A stretch of DNA of 64,000 nucleotides, taken from NCBI RefSeq assembly GCF_010020825.1, contig NZ_JAACJE010000001.1, positions 2,294,001 through 2,358,000 on the forward strand. The letters run 5' to 3'. Position 1 is the stretch's first letter; every line of letters begins with the position of its first letter. The position numbers and the translations under genes were made by a program. The stretch is from Acidovorax sp. 210-6 (GTDB taxonomy: Bacteria; Pseudomonadota; Gammaproteobacteria; Burkholderiales; Burkholderiaceae_C). Below are positions 40,121 to 50,900 of the stretch, piece by piece. The notes under the pieces are model-generated. The model saw nothing but the letters and a program-made list of their open reading frames with translations. It ran no database searches and was not told the DNA's origin.

Positions 40121-40942
40121 TCAGCCCAGAACGTCTTTGAGCGCTGCGTCGTACTGGTTGGTCAGCTTCTCCAGCACTTCCACCAGACGCTCACTGGTGG
40201 TGGCCACCGTTTCCAAGCCCTTGTCGTCGGGCTTGCGCAGGATGGCCGTTTCAAAAAAGAGCCATTGGGCCTGGCCCAGTTCCAGTTCATTGCGGATGGC
40301 AGGCGTGCTGATTGGCGCTGCCTTGAGGGTTTCAAATCCCTTCTTGAATTCAGCGACGTCAGCTTTCATCTGATCCTGCAAACCCTTGCCGTCCAGTTTG
40401 GCCGCAGTCAAAAAGTAATCTCGGGCAATCCGTTGGGACAATGCGCGCTGACGACCTGCCACGTTGATCAGTTTGGCCGAGCCGACCTTTGCCACCTTTT
40501 CAAAGACCTCTGCCGTCGCATTGGTCGCAGCCATCACCTTGTCTGACTGCATCGTCACCGCAGATACGGTCTCTCGGGTCGGGGGAAGCACCGCCATGGC
40601 ATCGGAAGCCTCGGCCAGCTTCTTGATGTCAGCAATACGGCTTGCCAACTCAGCAGGCAGCGGTGCCGTGGACAACTCGTCAAACCCTTTGCGCACCTGC
40701 TGACGCACATCCAGCAAGACCTTGTTGGAAAACTCCGGCAGCACGCCCAGCAGGATCTGGCAATAGGATTTGGCCAGTCGCTGCGACAGAACCCGGTTAC
40801 GCACCGTGCGGTTGAAGGCCGTGGACAACGCCAGCTGCGCCTGCGCCTGGCCCATCATGGGAGTCAGCGCCAGAATGGTGGCCGACTGAAGGACCATGCG
40901 CCGGGACAGACCGCCGACAGCGCTGCATTCAATAGTTTTCAT
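40121..40942 (-). CDS. exported protein with two PilJ-type sensor domains
   Basis: A 273-residue protein with a Tat-like signal (SRRMVLQSATILAL, then AQAQA) and two copies of the PilJ/type IV pili transducer N-terminal domain, around FNRTVRNRVLSQRLAKSYC and INVAGRQRALSQRIARDYF. Domains of this kind occur in PilJ and NarX-like nitrate sensors, where the second motif overlaps the P-box. There is no transducer or kinase part here, so it is a free periplasmic binding protein. Its neighbours are molybdenum-cofactor genes (divergent), which loosely suggests nitrate or nitrite, by inference only. Confidence 0.82.
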   Translation of the reverse strand: MKTIECSAVGGLSRRMVLQSATILALTPMMGQAQAQLALSTAFNRTVRNRVLSQRLAKSYCQILLGVLPEFSNKVLLDVRQQVRKGFDELSTAPLPAELASRIADIKKLAEASDAMAVLPPTRETVSAVTMQSDKVMAATNATAEVFEKVAKVGSAKLINVAGRQRALSQRIARDYFLTAAKLDGKGLQDQMKADVAEFKKGFETLKAAPISTPAIRNELELGQAQWLFFETAILRKPDDKGLETVATTSERLVEVLEKLTNQYDAALKDVLG

Positions 40943-41092
40943 ATATAGCCACCATTAAAAAACGAACGTATTGTGCAGTACAAACCCTAGTGAAATTCTT
41001 GATTCACGTCAGTTTCTCTCATCGTATTGCGAATCTTTTCGGTCATTGCATCTGGCCTGGGAACCTCAGGGTAAATACTGCAAAATCCCCCC

Positions 41093-42229
41093 ATGTCTGA
41101 ACGCGTCATCCCCTTGGTGGATCAGCGAACCGCAGCCTTGGCAGCCCGGATACCCGCTATGCCCGTTGCGCCTACCGGCCTGCTGACCGATGCGCGGGGC
41201 CGCCCCCTGCGTGACCTGCGCATCAGCGTGACCGATCGGTGCAACTTCCGCTGCAACTACTGTATGCCCAAGGAAGTGTTCGACAAAGGCTACCCATACC
41301 TTCCCCACAGCGACCTGCTGAGCTTTGAAGAAATCACGCGCCTGACCTCCGTTTTCCTGGGCCATGGCGTGCGCAAGATCCGGCTCACGGGGGGCGAACC
41401 GCTGTTGCGTCGCAACATCGAGGCGCTGATTGCGCAGCTCGCCGCCCTGCGCACAGTGGACGGCAACCCGCCTGAAATCACGCTCACCACCAACGGCTCC
41501 CTGCTCGCCCGCAAGGCCCGCGCGCTGCGCGAGGCGGGCCTTCAGCGTGTGACGGTGAGTCTGGATGGTTTGGACGACGCCGTGTTCCAGCGCATGAACG
41601 ATGTGGGCTTCCCGGTGGCCGATGTGCTGGAGGGCATTGATGCTGCGCGCCACGCAGGCCTGCACCCTGTCAAGGTCAACATGGTGGTCAAGCGTGGCAC
41701 CAACGAGCACGAAATCCTGCCCATGGCCAAACACTTCAGAGGCACAGGCGTCATCCTGCGCTTCATCGAGTACATGGACGTGGGCGCCACCAATGGCTGG
41801 CGCATGGACGAGGTGCTGCCGTCGCACGAACTCATCCGTCGCCTGCGCGCCGAACTCCCGCTGGTGCCGCTGGAGCCCAGCGCACCGGGTGAAACCGCTG
41901 AACGCTGGGGCTACGCCGACGCCCACGGCCAGCACGACCCTGCGCTGGGCGAGGTGGGCGTCATCAGCAGCGTGACCCAGGCCTTTTGCGGCGACTGCAA
42001 CCGCGCCCGCCTCTCGACCGAGGGGCGCCTCTACCTGTGCCTGTTTGCCGACAACGGCTACGACCTGCGCGGTCTGCTGCGTGCGGGTGCCAGCGACCAG
42101 GATCTGGCCAGCGCACTGGGCGCCATCTGGCAGGGCCGCAGCGACCGCTATTCGGAGTTGCGTGCCAGCCTGGCACCCGACCTTGGCCAGGCCAAACGGC
42201 GCATAGAAATGAGCTACATCGGTGGCTGA
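41093..42229 (+). CDS. moaA: GTP 3',8-cyclase
   Basis: A radical SAM enzyme that starts molybdenum cofactor synthesis from GTP. It has 378 residues. The N-terminal 4Fe-4S cluster is C50-x3-C54-x2-C57 (CNFRCNYC). The C-terminal cluster is in [11 protein letters not shown] and the nearby YLCLF. The C-terminal double glycine (YIGG) is required for activity in the family. mobA starts nine bases downstream. The start at 41093 is 150 bases from the divergent PilJ-domain gene, which leaves room for a promoter. Confidence 0.97.
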   Translation: MSERVIPLVDQRTAALAARIPAMPVAPTGLLTDARGRPLRDLRISVTDRCNFRCNYCMPKEVFDKGYPYLPHSDLLSFEEITRLTSVFLGHGVRKIRLTGGEPLLRRNIEALIAQLAALRTVDGNPPEITLTTNGSLLARKARALREAGLQRVTVSLDGLDDAVFQRMNDVGFPVADVLEGIDAARHAGLHPVKVNMVVKRGTNEHEILPMAKHFRGTGVILRFIEYMDVGATNGWRMDEVLPSHELIRRLRAELPLVPLEPSAPGETAERWGYADAHGQHDPALGEVGVISSVTQAFCGDCNRARLSTEGRLYLCLFADNGYDLRGLLRAGASDQDLASALGAIWQGRSDRYSELRASLAPDLGQAKRRIEMSYIGG

Positions 42230-42238
42230 GCACTGCGC

Positions 42239-42895
42239 ATGATCACCCCCGACAACATCACGGGCCTGGTGCTCGCTGGTGGGCGGGGCTTGCGCATGGG
42301 TGGCACCGACAAGGGCCTGCAGGTGCTGGCCGGCAAGCCCCTGGCATTGCATGCGCTGGAGCGGCTGCGCCCCCAGGTGGGCGCCCTGCTGGTCAATGCC
42401 AACCGCAACACTGCGGCCTATTCCACTTTTGGTGTACCGGTGTGCCCCGACACGGTGGAGGGATTTGCCGGACCGCTGGCCGGCTTTCTGGCCGGGCTGG
42501 CGCAATGCCGTACGCCCTGGCTGCTCACCGTGCCTTGCGACAGCCCACGCTTTCCCACCGATCTGGCGACACGCCTGGCCGCCGCTGCCCTGTCCCAGGA
42601 TGCGGAGATCGCCATCGCACTGGCCACCGACCACGAAGCACCCGACGCGGCCCTGCGCCCCCAGCCCGTGTTCTGCCTGCTGCGCTCCAGCCTGCAGGAC
42701 AGCCTGCAGCGCTTTGTCGCCGAAGGGGGCCGCAAGGTTGGTGCATGGACGGCGCTGCACCGCTGCGCCACCGTGCCATTCAACCAACCCGGTGATGACC
42801 CACACGCGTTCTTCAACGCCAACACACTGGATGAACTGCGCCTGCTGAGCCAAGCGCAGGGAGATGCAGGCAACAGGCACAGGCCTGGCCATTGA
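42239..42895 (+). CDS. mobA: molybdenum cofactor guanylyltransferase
   Basis: Attaches GMP to molybdopterin to make the bis-MGD cofactor used by DMSO-reductase-family enzymes such as nitrate reductase. The 218-residue protein has the nucleotidyltransferase loop [18 protein letters not shown] near residue 10 and the later PCDSPRFP segment that binds metal and GTP. It follows moaA by nine bases. Confidence 0.95.
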   Translation: MITPDNITGLVLAGGRGLRMGGTDKGLQVLAGKPLALHALERLRPQVGALLVNANRNTAAYSTFGVPVCPDTVEGFAGPLAGFLAGLAQCRTPWLLTVPCDSPRFPTDLATRLAAAALSQDAEIAIALATDHEAPDAALRPQPVFCLLRSSLQDSLQRFVAEGGRKVGAWTALHRCATVPFNQPGDDPHAFFNANTLDELRLLSQAQGDAGNRHRPGH

Positions 42896-43041
42896 CTCGC
42901 CCTCTGTCCACTGGGTCCGGCGCAGCCAAAGGTCGCCGCGCCGATGAAACCGCACATTGTTTGATTTAACCCCAGAGTCTTGCCTATGACCCAACCGTCT
43001 TTCGACCTAGAATGACCATTTTTAAAATGTGGTTTATTGCT

Positions 43042-43707
43042 ATGGTCAGACGTGTTCACATGGTTTTGGCAATGGCCTTGGTGGCCTGCACAGCGTGGCA
43101 ACCAGCATCCGCCCAATCCGCCCGGGCCCGAGCGACCGCCAAGGTGGATCTCGATAGCCGTTTCGCCGAAGTCCAGGCCCAGCCCAAGTTGGCCGACGAT
43201 CTTTACAAACTGGGTCGCAAAGTGGCCGCCGTGTGTGCCAATTGCCATGGTGACGGCGGCAACAGCACCAAACCCTCCGTGCCCAACCTCGCCGGGCAGA
43301 ACCCCGCCTACCTCTTGGAGCAACTGCGCCAGTTCGCCGATGGCCGACGCCGCAACGAGTTCATGGAAGGCATGATCCGGGCCATGAATGCCGACGAGAA
43401 GATCGGCATGGTGCTGTACTACTCGGCCCAGGAGGTGACCCACAAGCCTGCGGCCAACGCGGAGATGGCCGCCAAGGGCCAGGGCATTTTCAGCAAGAAC
43501 TGCTTCCGGTGCCACGGCGATGCCGGGCGGGGCAGCGACCAGATTGCGCGCATTGCTGGCCAGCAACCCGACTACCTGAGTCTGACCCTCAAACGCTACC
43601 GTGACGGTGCCGAGGTTCGCGCCAACTCCATCATGACGCCCAATACCAAGCACCTGACCAACGCCGACATCGACGCCGTGGTGGCCTACGTGTCGTCGAT
43701 GCCCTGA
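43042..43707 (+). CDS. periplasmic dihaem cytochrome c
   Basis: A 221-residue secreted cytochrome of the cytochrome c4/c553 type with two CxxCH haem sites (CANCHG and CFRCHG) about 90 residues apart. Each is followed by a methionine in the expected area. The signal peptide is MVRRVHMVLAMALVACTAW, then PASA. ATG 43042 gives a good signal peptide; ATG 43012 would add ten residues (MTIFKMWFIA). Probable role: electron carrier to a terminal oxidase. It is a single gene. Confidence 0.9.
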   Translation: MVRRVHMVLAMALVACTAWQPASAQSARARATAKVDLDSRFAEVQAQPKLADDLYKLGRKVAAVCANCHGDGGNSTKPSVPNLAGQNPAYLLEQLRQFADGRRRNEFMEGMIRAMNADEKIGMVLYYSAQEVTHKPAANAEMAAKGQGIFSKNCFRCHGDAGRGSDQIARIAGQQPDYLSLTLKRYRDGAEVRANSIMTPNTKHLTNADIDAVVAYVSSMP

Positions 43708-43746
43708 GACACAGCGGCGCCCTTGGCGGTGGGAGACAATCACCGC

Positions 43747-44415
43747 ATGGATTCACGGCATCTTCCTCTTCTTCGACTTGCTGGGCTGGTGTTGGTCATC
43801 GCCGGTCTGGTCGATATCGCAGCCCTGGCCTACAGCCTCAGCCAGGGCACCAACTACCCCGCAGGATGGGGCCTGTTCGCCTTGGCAAGCGGCGCGCTGG
43901 TGTTTCGGGGCAGCCTGCTCGCGGCGTTCGTGGTGCGCTGGGTGGCCTGCCTTGCACTTGCGGCCAGCACGGCATTGCTCCTGGGCATGCCCATGATGCA
44001 GCCCTTCAGCCTCACCTTCACGCAGCTGCGCCTGAACCAAGGCCCAGACCTGGACTCGGTGGCCATCACAGCCGCAGTGCTGGCGCTGCTGGCCTGGCTG
44101 GTGTGGCAGCTGGGGCGCGCGCCCATCCGTGCCGCACGCCACAGTGCAGGCCTGCCGCAGCGCTCCATGCTCGTCCCCGTGCTGGCCGGCGTGGCCATGG
44201 TCATGGTGCTGGCCGTTTTCCTGGTCACCATGCGGATCGGCACCACGGCCAACAACGCCAAGATCCTGGCCGAGCAGAAGGTGGGGCCAGGCTACCGCTT
44301 CCATATCAGCTCATTGCGCAGCAGCCAGGGCGACAATGGCAAGTCGGTGGTTGGAGTGGTCATCGCCTGGAAGGAAGATGACATCCAGCGCATCCCCGTG
44401 CACTGGCTGGAGTGA
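43747..44415 (+). CDS. multi-pass membrane protein of unknown function
   Basis: A 222-residue protein with about five hydrophobic helices (for example LAGLVLVIAGLVDIAALAYS and VLAGVAMVMVLAVFLVTMRI) and a soluble C-terminal ~55 residues. ATG 43747 gives a good start. I do not recognise the family. It ends six bases before the stop of the convergent AMP-binding gene, so there is no space for a separate terminator. Confidence 0.7.
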   Translation: MDSRHLPLLRLAGLVLVIAGLVDIAALAYSLSQGTNYPAGWGLFALASGALVFRGSLLAAFVVRWVACLALAASTALLLGMPMMQPFSLTFTQLRLNQGPDLDSVAITAAVLALLAWLVWQLGRAPIRAARHSAGLPQRSMLVPVLAGVAMVMVLAVFLVTMRIGTTANNAKILAEQKVGPGYRFHISSLRSSQGDNGKSVVGVVIAWKEDDIQRIPVHWLE

Positions 44416-44421
44416 AAAGGG

Positions 44422-45804
44422 TCAACAGGCCACGATGCGGCACGCCTTGCCGCTGCGCCCCCTGGGCACACTGTGGCCCAGCTCGGTACGCACCTGGATG
44501 GGCGCCAGCCCCTGGCTGGCGGCGTAGCCTTTGAGCGCCGCACGGCAGCGCGCCGCAGCGGCCCGCCCCTCTTCGCCGCGCAGGGGCAGGCGCAGCAACA
44601 GCGTGCTGGCATCGATCTGACGCAGGTGAAAGTCGAACACGCCCGCGCCCTCCTCCAGCACCGTGCTCAGCGCCAAGGGCAGCAGCGTGGCCGTGCCGCC
44701 ATCGCTGCGGACCATGCGCAGCGGGTCGTCCTGGCGGCCACGCACCTCGATCACCGGCAAGGGGGATCCGCAGGCACAGGATTCGCCCCGCAGCACCACC
44801 TGGTCAGCCAACTCGTAGCGAATGAGCGGCTGCACCTGGTTGGCCAGGCTGGTCAGCAACACGCTGCAGGCAGGCTCGCCCGGTGGCACGGGGCGGTGCT
44901 TTTCGTCCACCGGCTCCAGGATGACCCAGTCGGCGTTGAGGTGCATGTGCCCATGCACGCATTCCCAGCCCATGGCCAGAAACTCCGAGGCCCCGTAGCT
45001 GTTGCGCAGCACCCCACCCAGCCCCTGCAGAATGTGCGCGCGCACCGCCGGGCTGAGGGTTTCACCACCGGTCCAGATCTCGCGCGGCGCAATGTGCAGG
45101 CGCCCCTCCAGCGCCTCTTGCGCGAGCAAGGCCGCTGCTGTGGGGTAGGTGATGAGCACCGTGGGCGCAAAGGCATTGAGCCCATCCACCAGTTGCGCCG
45201 TGGGGACCTGGATGGAAAAGCTGCGCGTGGTGGCCGCTATCCAGGGGTTGATGCTGCGCAGGCGCTGCAGCGACACCATGCTGGCGAAATGCCCGCCCGT
45301 CGCGCCCACAAAGGCATGGCGCTCGGACAGGTGCAGCGGGTCCATCCAGTGTGCCAGCGGGCGCGGCTGGCAACGGCGCAAGGCTTCCAGCGCGTCGTAC
45401 ACGGCCATGGCATGGCCATCCTGCACAAAAATGCCCGGCATCCCGGCAGTGCCCGAACTCTCCCACACCATGTAACGGCCCAGCCAGGGCTCGGCAATGC
45501 GCTCGGGGTCGGCGGTGAGTTCGCGCAGCTCGTCAAGATGCAAGCGCGGGTCGGTCACCCAGTCATCGAAGCGCTCCATGAGCTGACCGCGCGTGACCAC
45601 CGGCAGATCCTGCAGCTGCGTACTGGCGCTGGCCCGGGTGCCCAGGTGCTCCTGGTAAAAACGCGACCCACGCAGCGCGTTGTCCAACATCTGGGCCAGC
45701 CGGTTGCGCTGACGTTGGGCAATGCCGACGCGGCCACTGCGCTGTGCCGCCACCACGTCCATCGAAATCAGCGACAAGCGCAGCAGGTCAAACACCGGCG
45801 TCAT
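44422..45804 (-). CDS. phenylacetate-CoA ligase-like AMP-binding protein (F390 synthetase-related)
   Basis: A 460-residue ANL-superfamily adenylate-forming protein close to phenylacetate-CoA ligase/coenzyme F390 synthetase. The ATP loop is WESSGTAGMPG and the adenine motif is YGASEFLAMGWEC. Later blocks (QPLIRYELADQVVL, then VRGRQDD) are also seen. ATG 45804 fits the family start; upstream ATGs extend into unconserved sequence. The substrate is not predictable. It is divergent from the PHA synthase, with 282 bases between them in which I see only probable promoters. Confidence 0.85.
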   Translation of the reverse strand: MTPVFDLLRLSLISMDVVAAQRSGRVGIAQRQRNRLAQMLDNALRGSRFYQEHLGTRASASTQLQDLPVVTRGQLMERFDDWVTDPRLHLDELRELTADPERIAEPWLGRYMVWESSGTAGMPGIFVQDGHAMAVYDALEALRRCQPRPLAHWMDPLHLSERHAFVGATGGHFASMVSLQRLRSINPWIAATTRSFSIQVPTAQLVDGLNAFAPTVLITYPTAAALLAQEALEGRLHIAPREIWTGGETLSPAVRAHILQGLGGVLRNSYGASEFLAMGWECVHGHMHLNADWVILEPVDEKHRPVPPGEPACSVLLTSLANQVQPLIRYELADQVVLRGESCACGSPLPVIEVRGRQDDPLRMVRSDGGTATLLPLALSTVLEEGAGVFDFHLRQIDASTLLLRLPLRGEEGRAAAARCRAALKGYAASQGLAPIQVRTELGHSVPRGRSGKACRIVAC

Positions 45805-46086
45805 GCGCTGGCCTTTGCACCTGCGGCGCAGGAAGGCCGCAGCGTGCCAACGGGGGGAGGAATCGGCAGGGGCATCGGCGGAAGTGCTCCAAGGAAATGC
45901 AGGCGCCATTTCGGGGCGCGGCGCCATGAACCCACCCATGACCACCACGACCCATCCTGCATCATAGAAAGCATGGCCCTTGGCAGCAATGGATGTCCTG
46001 CGGTTCCGCGCGGTCGTCATTGACCTGTGTCACGGACAGGTCGGTGTCGCGGCGCACAATGGATGATGTCCTCTCCAGGAGACCCC

Positions 46087-47886
46087 ATGCCCCGCAAGCC
46101 CTCCTCCGCCCCTGCATCCACGCCCCCTCAGGCACCGCACCGCGCTGCTCGCGCTCCCCGCCCGGCAGAGACACCCACCCAGAAGCTCGACCGCCTGGCG
46201 CAGGCCGCCGCAGCACCACTGACCGGTGGGCTCTCGCCGGTGTCGCTGGGGCTGGCCGCTGCCGACTGGGCCTGGCACCTGGCCCTCTCGCCGGGGCGCC
46301 GACTGGAGCTGGCGGCACTGGCCCTGCAGTTGGGACGCCAGCACCTGGCGGAAGGCTGGGCACCGGGCGACGAATCCCCTCCCCCCGATGAAGACCCGCG
46401 CTTTCGGCACGAGGCCTGGGCACAGTGGCCCTACCGCCAGTGGCGCGCGGGCTTTCGCGCTGCCGAGACCTTCTGGAGCGAAGCCACGCAAGTGCCCGGC
46501 ATGACCACGCACCACGCCCAGCTCACCCACTTCTTTGCCCGCCAGTGGCTGGACATGCTGGCCCCCGCCAACTGGCCCGCCACCAACCCCCTGGTGCACC
46601 AAGACCTGTGGCACAACGGCGGTGCCCACCTGCGCCAGGGCCTGCAGAACTGGCTTGCCGACGCCACCGGCACGCCCGACGACAACGCGCCGCCGCAGCG
46701 CTTTCGCGTGGGACACGACGTGGCCGTCACTCCCGGCAAGGTGGTCTACCGCAACGCGCTGATCGAGCTGATCCGCTACACACCGCAATCCGCCAAGGTG
46801 CACCCCGAGCCCGTGCTCATCGTGCCGTCGTGGATCATGAAGTACTACATCCTCGACCTGTCGCCACACAACTCCATGGTGCGCTACCTGGTGCAGCAGG
46901 GGCATACGGTGTACATGCTGTCCTGGCGCAACCCGGACGCACGCGATGCCGAACTCACCATGGACGACTACCTGCGCCTGGGCGTGCTCGATGCCCTGCA
47001 GGCCGTGGGCGTACAGCACGGCGCCGATACGCCCGTACACGCCATGGGCTACTGCCTGGGCGGCACGCTGCTGGCCATCGCCGCCGCTGCACTGGCCAGG
47101 CCCCAGGGCGTGGCCGGACAAGACCAGTTGCCGCCGTTGCGGAGCCTCTCGCTGCTGGCCGCGCAGACCGATTTCTCCGAGCCCGGCGAGCTGGGCCTGT
47201 TCATCGACGAGGGCCAGATCGACTGGCTGGACCACACCACCCGCGGCCAGGGCTACCTGTCGGGCAAACAAATGGCGGGTTCCTTCGAGTTTCTGCACTC
47301 GCGCGACCTGGTGTGGGCGCGGCGCATGCGCGAATACCTGCTGGGCGAGCGCGACCAGCCCAACGACCTGATGGCCTGGAACGCCGACACCACACGCATG
47401 CCCGCGCGCATGCACCACGAATACCTGACCGACCTGTACCTGAACAACGCCCTGGCGCGCGGCAGCTACCGCGTGGAAGGCCGCCCTGTGTCGCTGGACG
47501 ACCTGCACCTGCCCGTGTTTGTGGTGGGCACGCAGCGTGACCATGTCTCGCCCTGGACATCGGTGTACAAGCTGCACCACCTGTGCGACGCCGAGATCAC
47601 CTTTGCACTGACCAACGGCGGACACAACGCAGGCATCATCTCCGAACCCGGCCACGCCGGCCGCCACTACCAATGGGCCACCCGTCCCGCGAACGGCCCC
47701 TGGACCGAAGCGGCGGACTGGGCCGCCAGCGCGCCACGGCACGAGGGTTCCTGGTGGAGCGCCTGGCAGGCCTGGCTGGCCGCCCGCTCCTCGGCACCGC
47801 AACCCGCAGCCCAAATACCCAAGGCCAGCGTGCTGTGCGACGCACCAGGCACCTATGTGCTGCAACGCTACCGCGAGAAAAATTAG
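46087..47886 (+). CDS. phaC: class I poly(3-hydroxyalkanoate) synthase
   Basis: Polymerises (R)-3-hydroxyacyl-CoA into storage polyester granules. The 599-residue alpha/beta hydrolase-fold protein has the lipase-like box GYCLGG with nucleophile C323. The acid is D485 (GTQRDHVSPW) and the base is H513 (NGGHNAGI). The N-terminal ~50 residues are Pro/Ala-rich and variable. A CAGGAG Shine-Dalgarno precedes ATG 46087. No phaA, phaB or phasin is adjacent, so this may be a second PHA synthase. Repeat copy G follows the stop. Confidence 0.94.
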   Translation: MPRKPSSAPASTPPQAPHRAARAPRPAETPTQKLDRLAQAAAAPLTGGLSPVSLGLAAADWAWHLALSPGRRLELAALALQLGRQHLAEGWAPGDESPPPDEDPRFRHEAWAQWPYRQWRAGFRAAETFWSEATQVPGMTTHHAQLTHFFARQWLDMLAPANWPATNPLVHQDLWHNGGAHLRQGLQNWLADATGTPDDNAPPQRFRVGHDVAVTPGKVVYRNALIELIRYTPQSAKVHPEPVLIVPSWIMKYYILDLSPHNSMVRYLVQQGHTVYMLSWRNPDARDAELTMDDYLRLGVLDALQAVGVQHGADTPVHAMGYCLGGTLLAIAAAALARPQGVAGQDQLPPLRSLSLLAAQTDFSEPGELGLFIDEGQIDWLDHTTRGQGYLSGKQMAGSFEFLHSRDLVWARRMREYLLGERDQPNDLMAWNADTTRMPARMHHEYLTDLYLNNALARGSYRVEGRPVSLDDLHLPVFVVGTQRDHVSPWTSVYKLHHLCDAEITFALTNGGHNAGIISEPGHAGRHYQWATRPANGPWTEAADWAASAPRHEGSWWSAWQAWLAARSSAPQPAAQIPKASVLCDAPGTYVLQRYREKN

Positions 47887-47888
47887 AT

Positions 47889-47946
47889 CAAATCAGCCCA
47901 CAGGGCAATAAATACGGGCGCAAGCAGCTATCAAATAAATAGCATC
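47889..47946 (+). repeat. dispersed AGCTAT/ATAGCA repeat, copy G
   Basis: AAATCAGCCCACAGGGCAAT, then GGCGCAAGCAGCTATC, then AAATAGCATC. It fills the whole gap between the phaC stop and the stop codon of the convergent RND gene, and contributes to the latter. Confidence 0.85.
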
Positions 47947-50900
47947 AATGTGGCATCCCCGCAGGCTGCACCTGTGCATTGCGCGGCCCTGGCACGGCTC
48001 CCCGTGCCAGCAAGGCATACATGGTGGGCACCACAAATACGGTGAGTAACGTGCCCAGGCCCATGCCGCCCACGATGACCCAGCCGATCTGCATGCGGCT
48101 CTCCGCGCCTGCACCATGGGCCAAAGCCAAGGGGATGGCGCCCAACACCATGGCGCCAGTGGTCATGAGGATGGGGCGCAGACGCTGGCTGGAGGCCTGC
48201 ACCAGCGCATCGACCATTTCCAGCCCCTGGGCACGCAACTGGTTGGCAAACTCGACGATCAGGATGCCGTGCTTGGTGATCAAGCCCACCAGCGTGATCA
48301 GGCCGATCTGCGAATACACGTTGAGCGACCCCCCGCCCCATTTGAGCGCCAGCAGCGCCCCCAACATGGACAAGGGCACCGAGAGCAAGATGACCAGCGG
48401 GTCGATGAAACTCTCGAACTGCGCCGCCAGCACCAGGTAGATGAACACCAGCGCCAGCACAAACACCACGCCCAGCGCCCCTTGCGAACTGCGGAATTCA
48501 CGCGAGATGCCGTTGAGCTCTGTGGTGTAGCCCGGCTTGAGCACCTGGGCGGCCGTGCGGTCCATGAAGGCCAGCGCCTCGCCCAGCGAATAGTCGGGCG
48601 CCAGGTTGGCGGTAATGGTGGCCGAACGGCGCTGACCAAAGTGGTTGAGTTCGCGCGGGCTCACGCTCTCCTGCACGCTGACCAGGCTGGACAGCGGCAC
48701 CATGGCATCGCCGCGCCCACGCACATGGATGGCATCGATATCCTGCGGCGTGCTGCGGCTGCCGCCCTCGGTCTGCACGATCACGTCGAACTGTTCGGCA
48801 TCGCGCTTGTAGCGTGTGACGGTGCGCCCCCCCAGCATGGTCTCGATGGCACGCGCCACCACGTCCACATTCACGCCCAGATCGGCCGCACGCTCCCGGT
48901 TGACGCTGATGCGCAGTTCAGGCTTGTTCAGGCGCAGGTCCACGTCGGGCGAGAGGATGCCGGGGTTCTTGGCCACCTCGGCCAGGATGCGCGAGACCGC
49001 AGCATGCAGATCCTCGTAACTCTCCGAGGTCTGCACCACAAAGTTGAGCGGCCGGGAGCGAAAACCCTGCCCCAGTGACGGCGGCGTGACGGGAAACGCG
49101 CTCACCCCCGGCAGGCTGCTGATGCGGCCCTGCATCTCGCGCGCCAGTTGCAGGGTGCTGCGCTGGCGCTCCTCCCAGTCCACTGCGCGATAGACCACAC
49201 TGCCTTGCGACACGGTGGGATTGCCCACGTTGGCGTAGATGCGGTCGAACTCGGGGTAGTCGCGGCCGATTTTCTCCAGTTCACGCGCATAGCGGTCGGT
49301 GTATTCCAGCGTGGCGCCGTCGGGCGCGCTGAAGCTCGCCAGGACGGTGCCCCGATCTTCCAGCGGCGAGAGCTCCTGGCGCATGGTCGGCCAGATCAGC
49401 GCAATCGCCACCGCACAGGCCAGCATGACCGCCAGCACCAGCCAGCGCGCCTGCAGCAGCGCACCAGCACGGGCCGTGAGCACCCAGCGCAGCAGGCGGC
49501 CGTAGCCATGGGACAGGGCCGTGAGCCAGCGCTCCATGCTGCGGTCGAACCAGCCGGGCTTTGGGTTGTGGCGCAGCAGCAGCGAGCACATCATGGGCGA
49601 GAGCGTGAGCGCGACAAAGCCCGACACCAGCACCGCCCCGGCCAGTGCCAGCGCAAACTCGATGAACAGGCGCCCCGTGCGCCCCGGCGTGAAGGCCAGC
49701 GGCGCATACACCGCCACCAGCGTGAGCGTCATGGCGACAATGGCGAAGCCGATTTCACGCGCGCCCCGAATGGCTGCGCTGAAGGGCTCCATGCCCTCCT
49801 CGATGTGGCGGAAGATGTTCTCCAGCATGACGATGGCATCGTCCACCACCAGCCCAATGGCCAGCACCAGCGCCAGCAGCGTGAGCGTGTTGATGGAGAA
49901 CCCGGCCAGGTGCATGAGCGCAAAGCTGCCGATCAGGCTGACCGGAATGGTCACGATGGGAATGATGGATGCGCGCACCGTGCGCAGGAAGACAAAGATC
50001 ACCAGCGCCACCAGCACCACCGCCTCCACCAGGGTGGTGAACACGCTCTGGACAGAGCGGTCGATGAAGCGCGAGTTGTCGTTGGCGATTTCCACCGTCA
50101 CCTCGGGCGGCAGGTCCGCCTGGAGCTGGGGCAGCATGTCGCGCACGCCCTTGGAGATGTCCAGCGGGTTGGCCGTGGTCTGGCGGATCACGCCCACCGA
50201 GATGGCCTCGCGCCCGTTCAGGCGCACGCGGCTGCGGTCGCTGGCCGGGCCCTCTTGCACGCGCGCCACATCGCCCAGGCGCACGGCAAAGCCGTTCACG
50301 CTGCGCACCACGATGTTGGCAAACTCCTGCGGCTGCGCCAGGCTGGTCTGCGCGGTCACGCTGAACTCGCGCTCCATCGACTCGATGCGCCCGGCAGGCA
50401 ACTCCAGGTTGCTGCGGCGGATGGCGTCCTCCACGTCCTGCGGTGTGAGCCGGTAGCCTGCCATGCGCTGCGGGTCCAGCCATACGCGCATGGCGTAGCG
50501 GCGTTCGCCGTAAATGGGAACGTCGGCCACGCCGCTCACGGTCTGCAGCCGGGGCTTGACGATGCGCACCAGCAGGTCGTTGATCTGCAGCGGTGAAAGC
50601 GTGTCGCTGCTGAAGGCCAGCCACATCACGGGCACGGCGTCGGCCTCGACCTTGGCGATCACGGGCTCATCCACCCCATCGGGCAGACGGTTGCGCACGC
50701 GGGAGGTGCGGTCGCGCACCTCGGCGGCGGCGTTGTCGGCGTCCTTTTCGAGCCGGAAGCGCACGCTGATCTGGCTTTGCTCGGCACGGCTGAGCGAGGT
50801 GATGACATCGACCGCGTCGATACCAGCGATCGAGTCTTCCAGCGGCTTGGTGACCTGCGCCTCCATCACCTCGGCCGAGGCCCCGCCGTAGCGAACGCTC

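Noticed and set aside
45805-46086. A possible short gene between the AMP-binding gene and phaC
   Set aside because: Open frames here are short extensions of the two flanking genes without conserved content; treated as a divergent promoter region.
47889-47946. Repeat copy G as a rho-independent terminator for phaC
   Set aside because: It has only an imperfect palindrome and no T tract, so it is annotated as a repeat.
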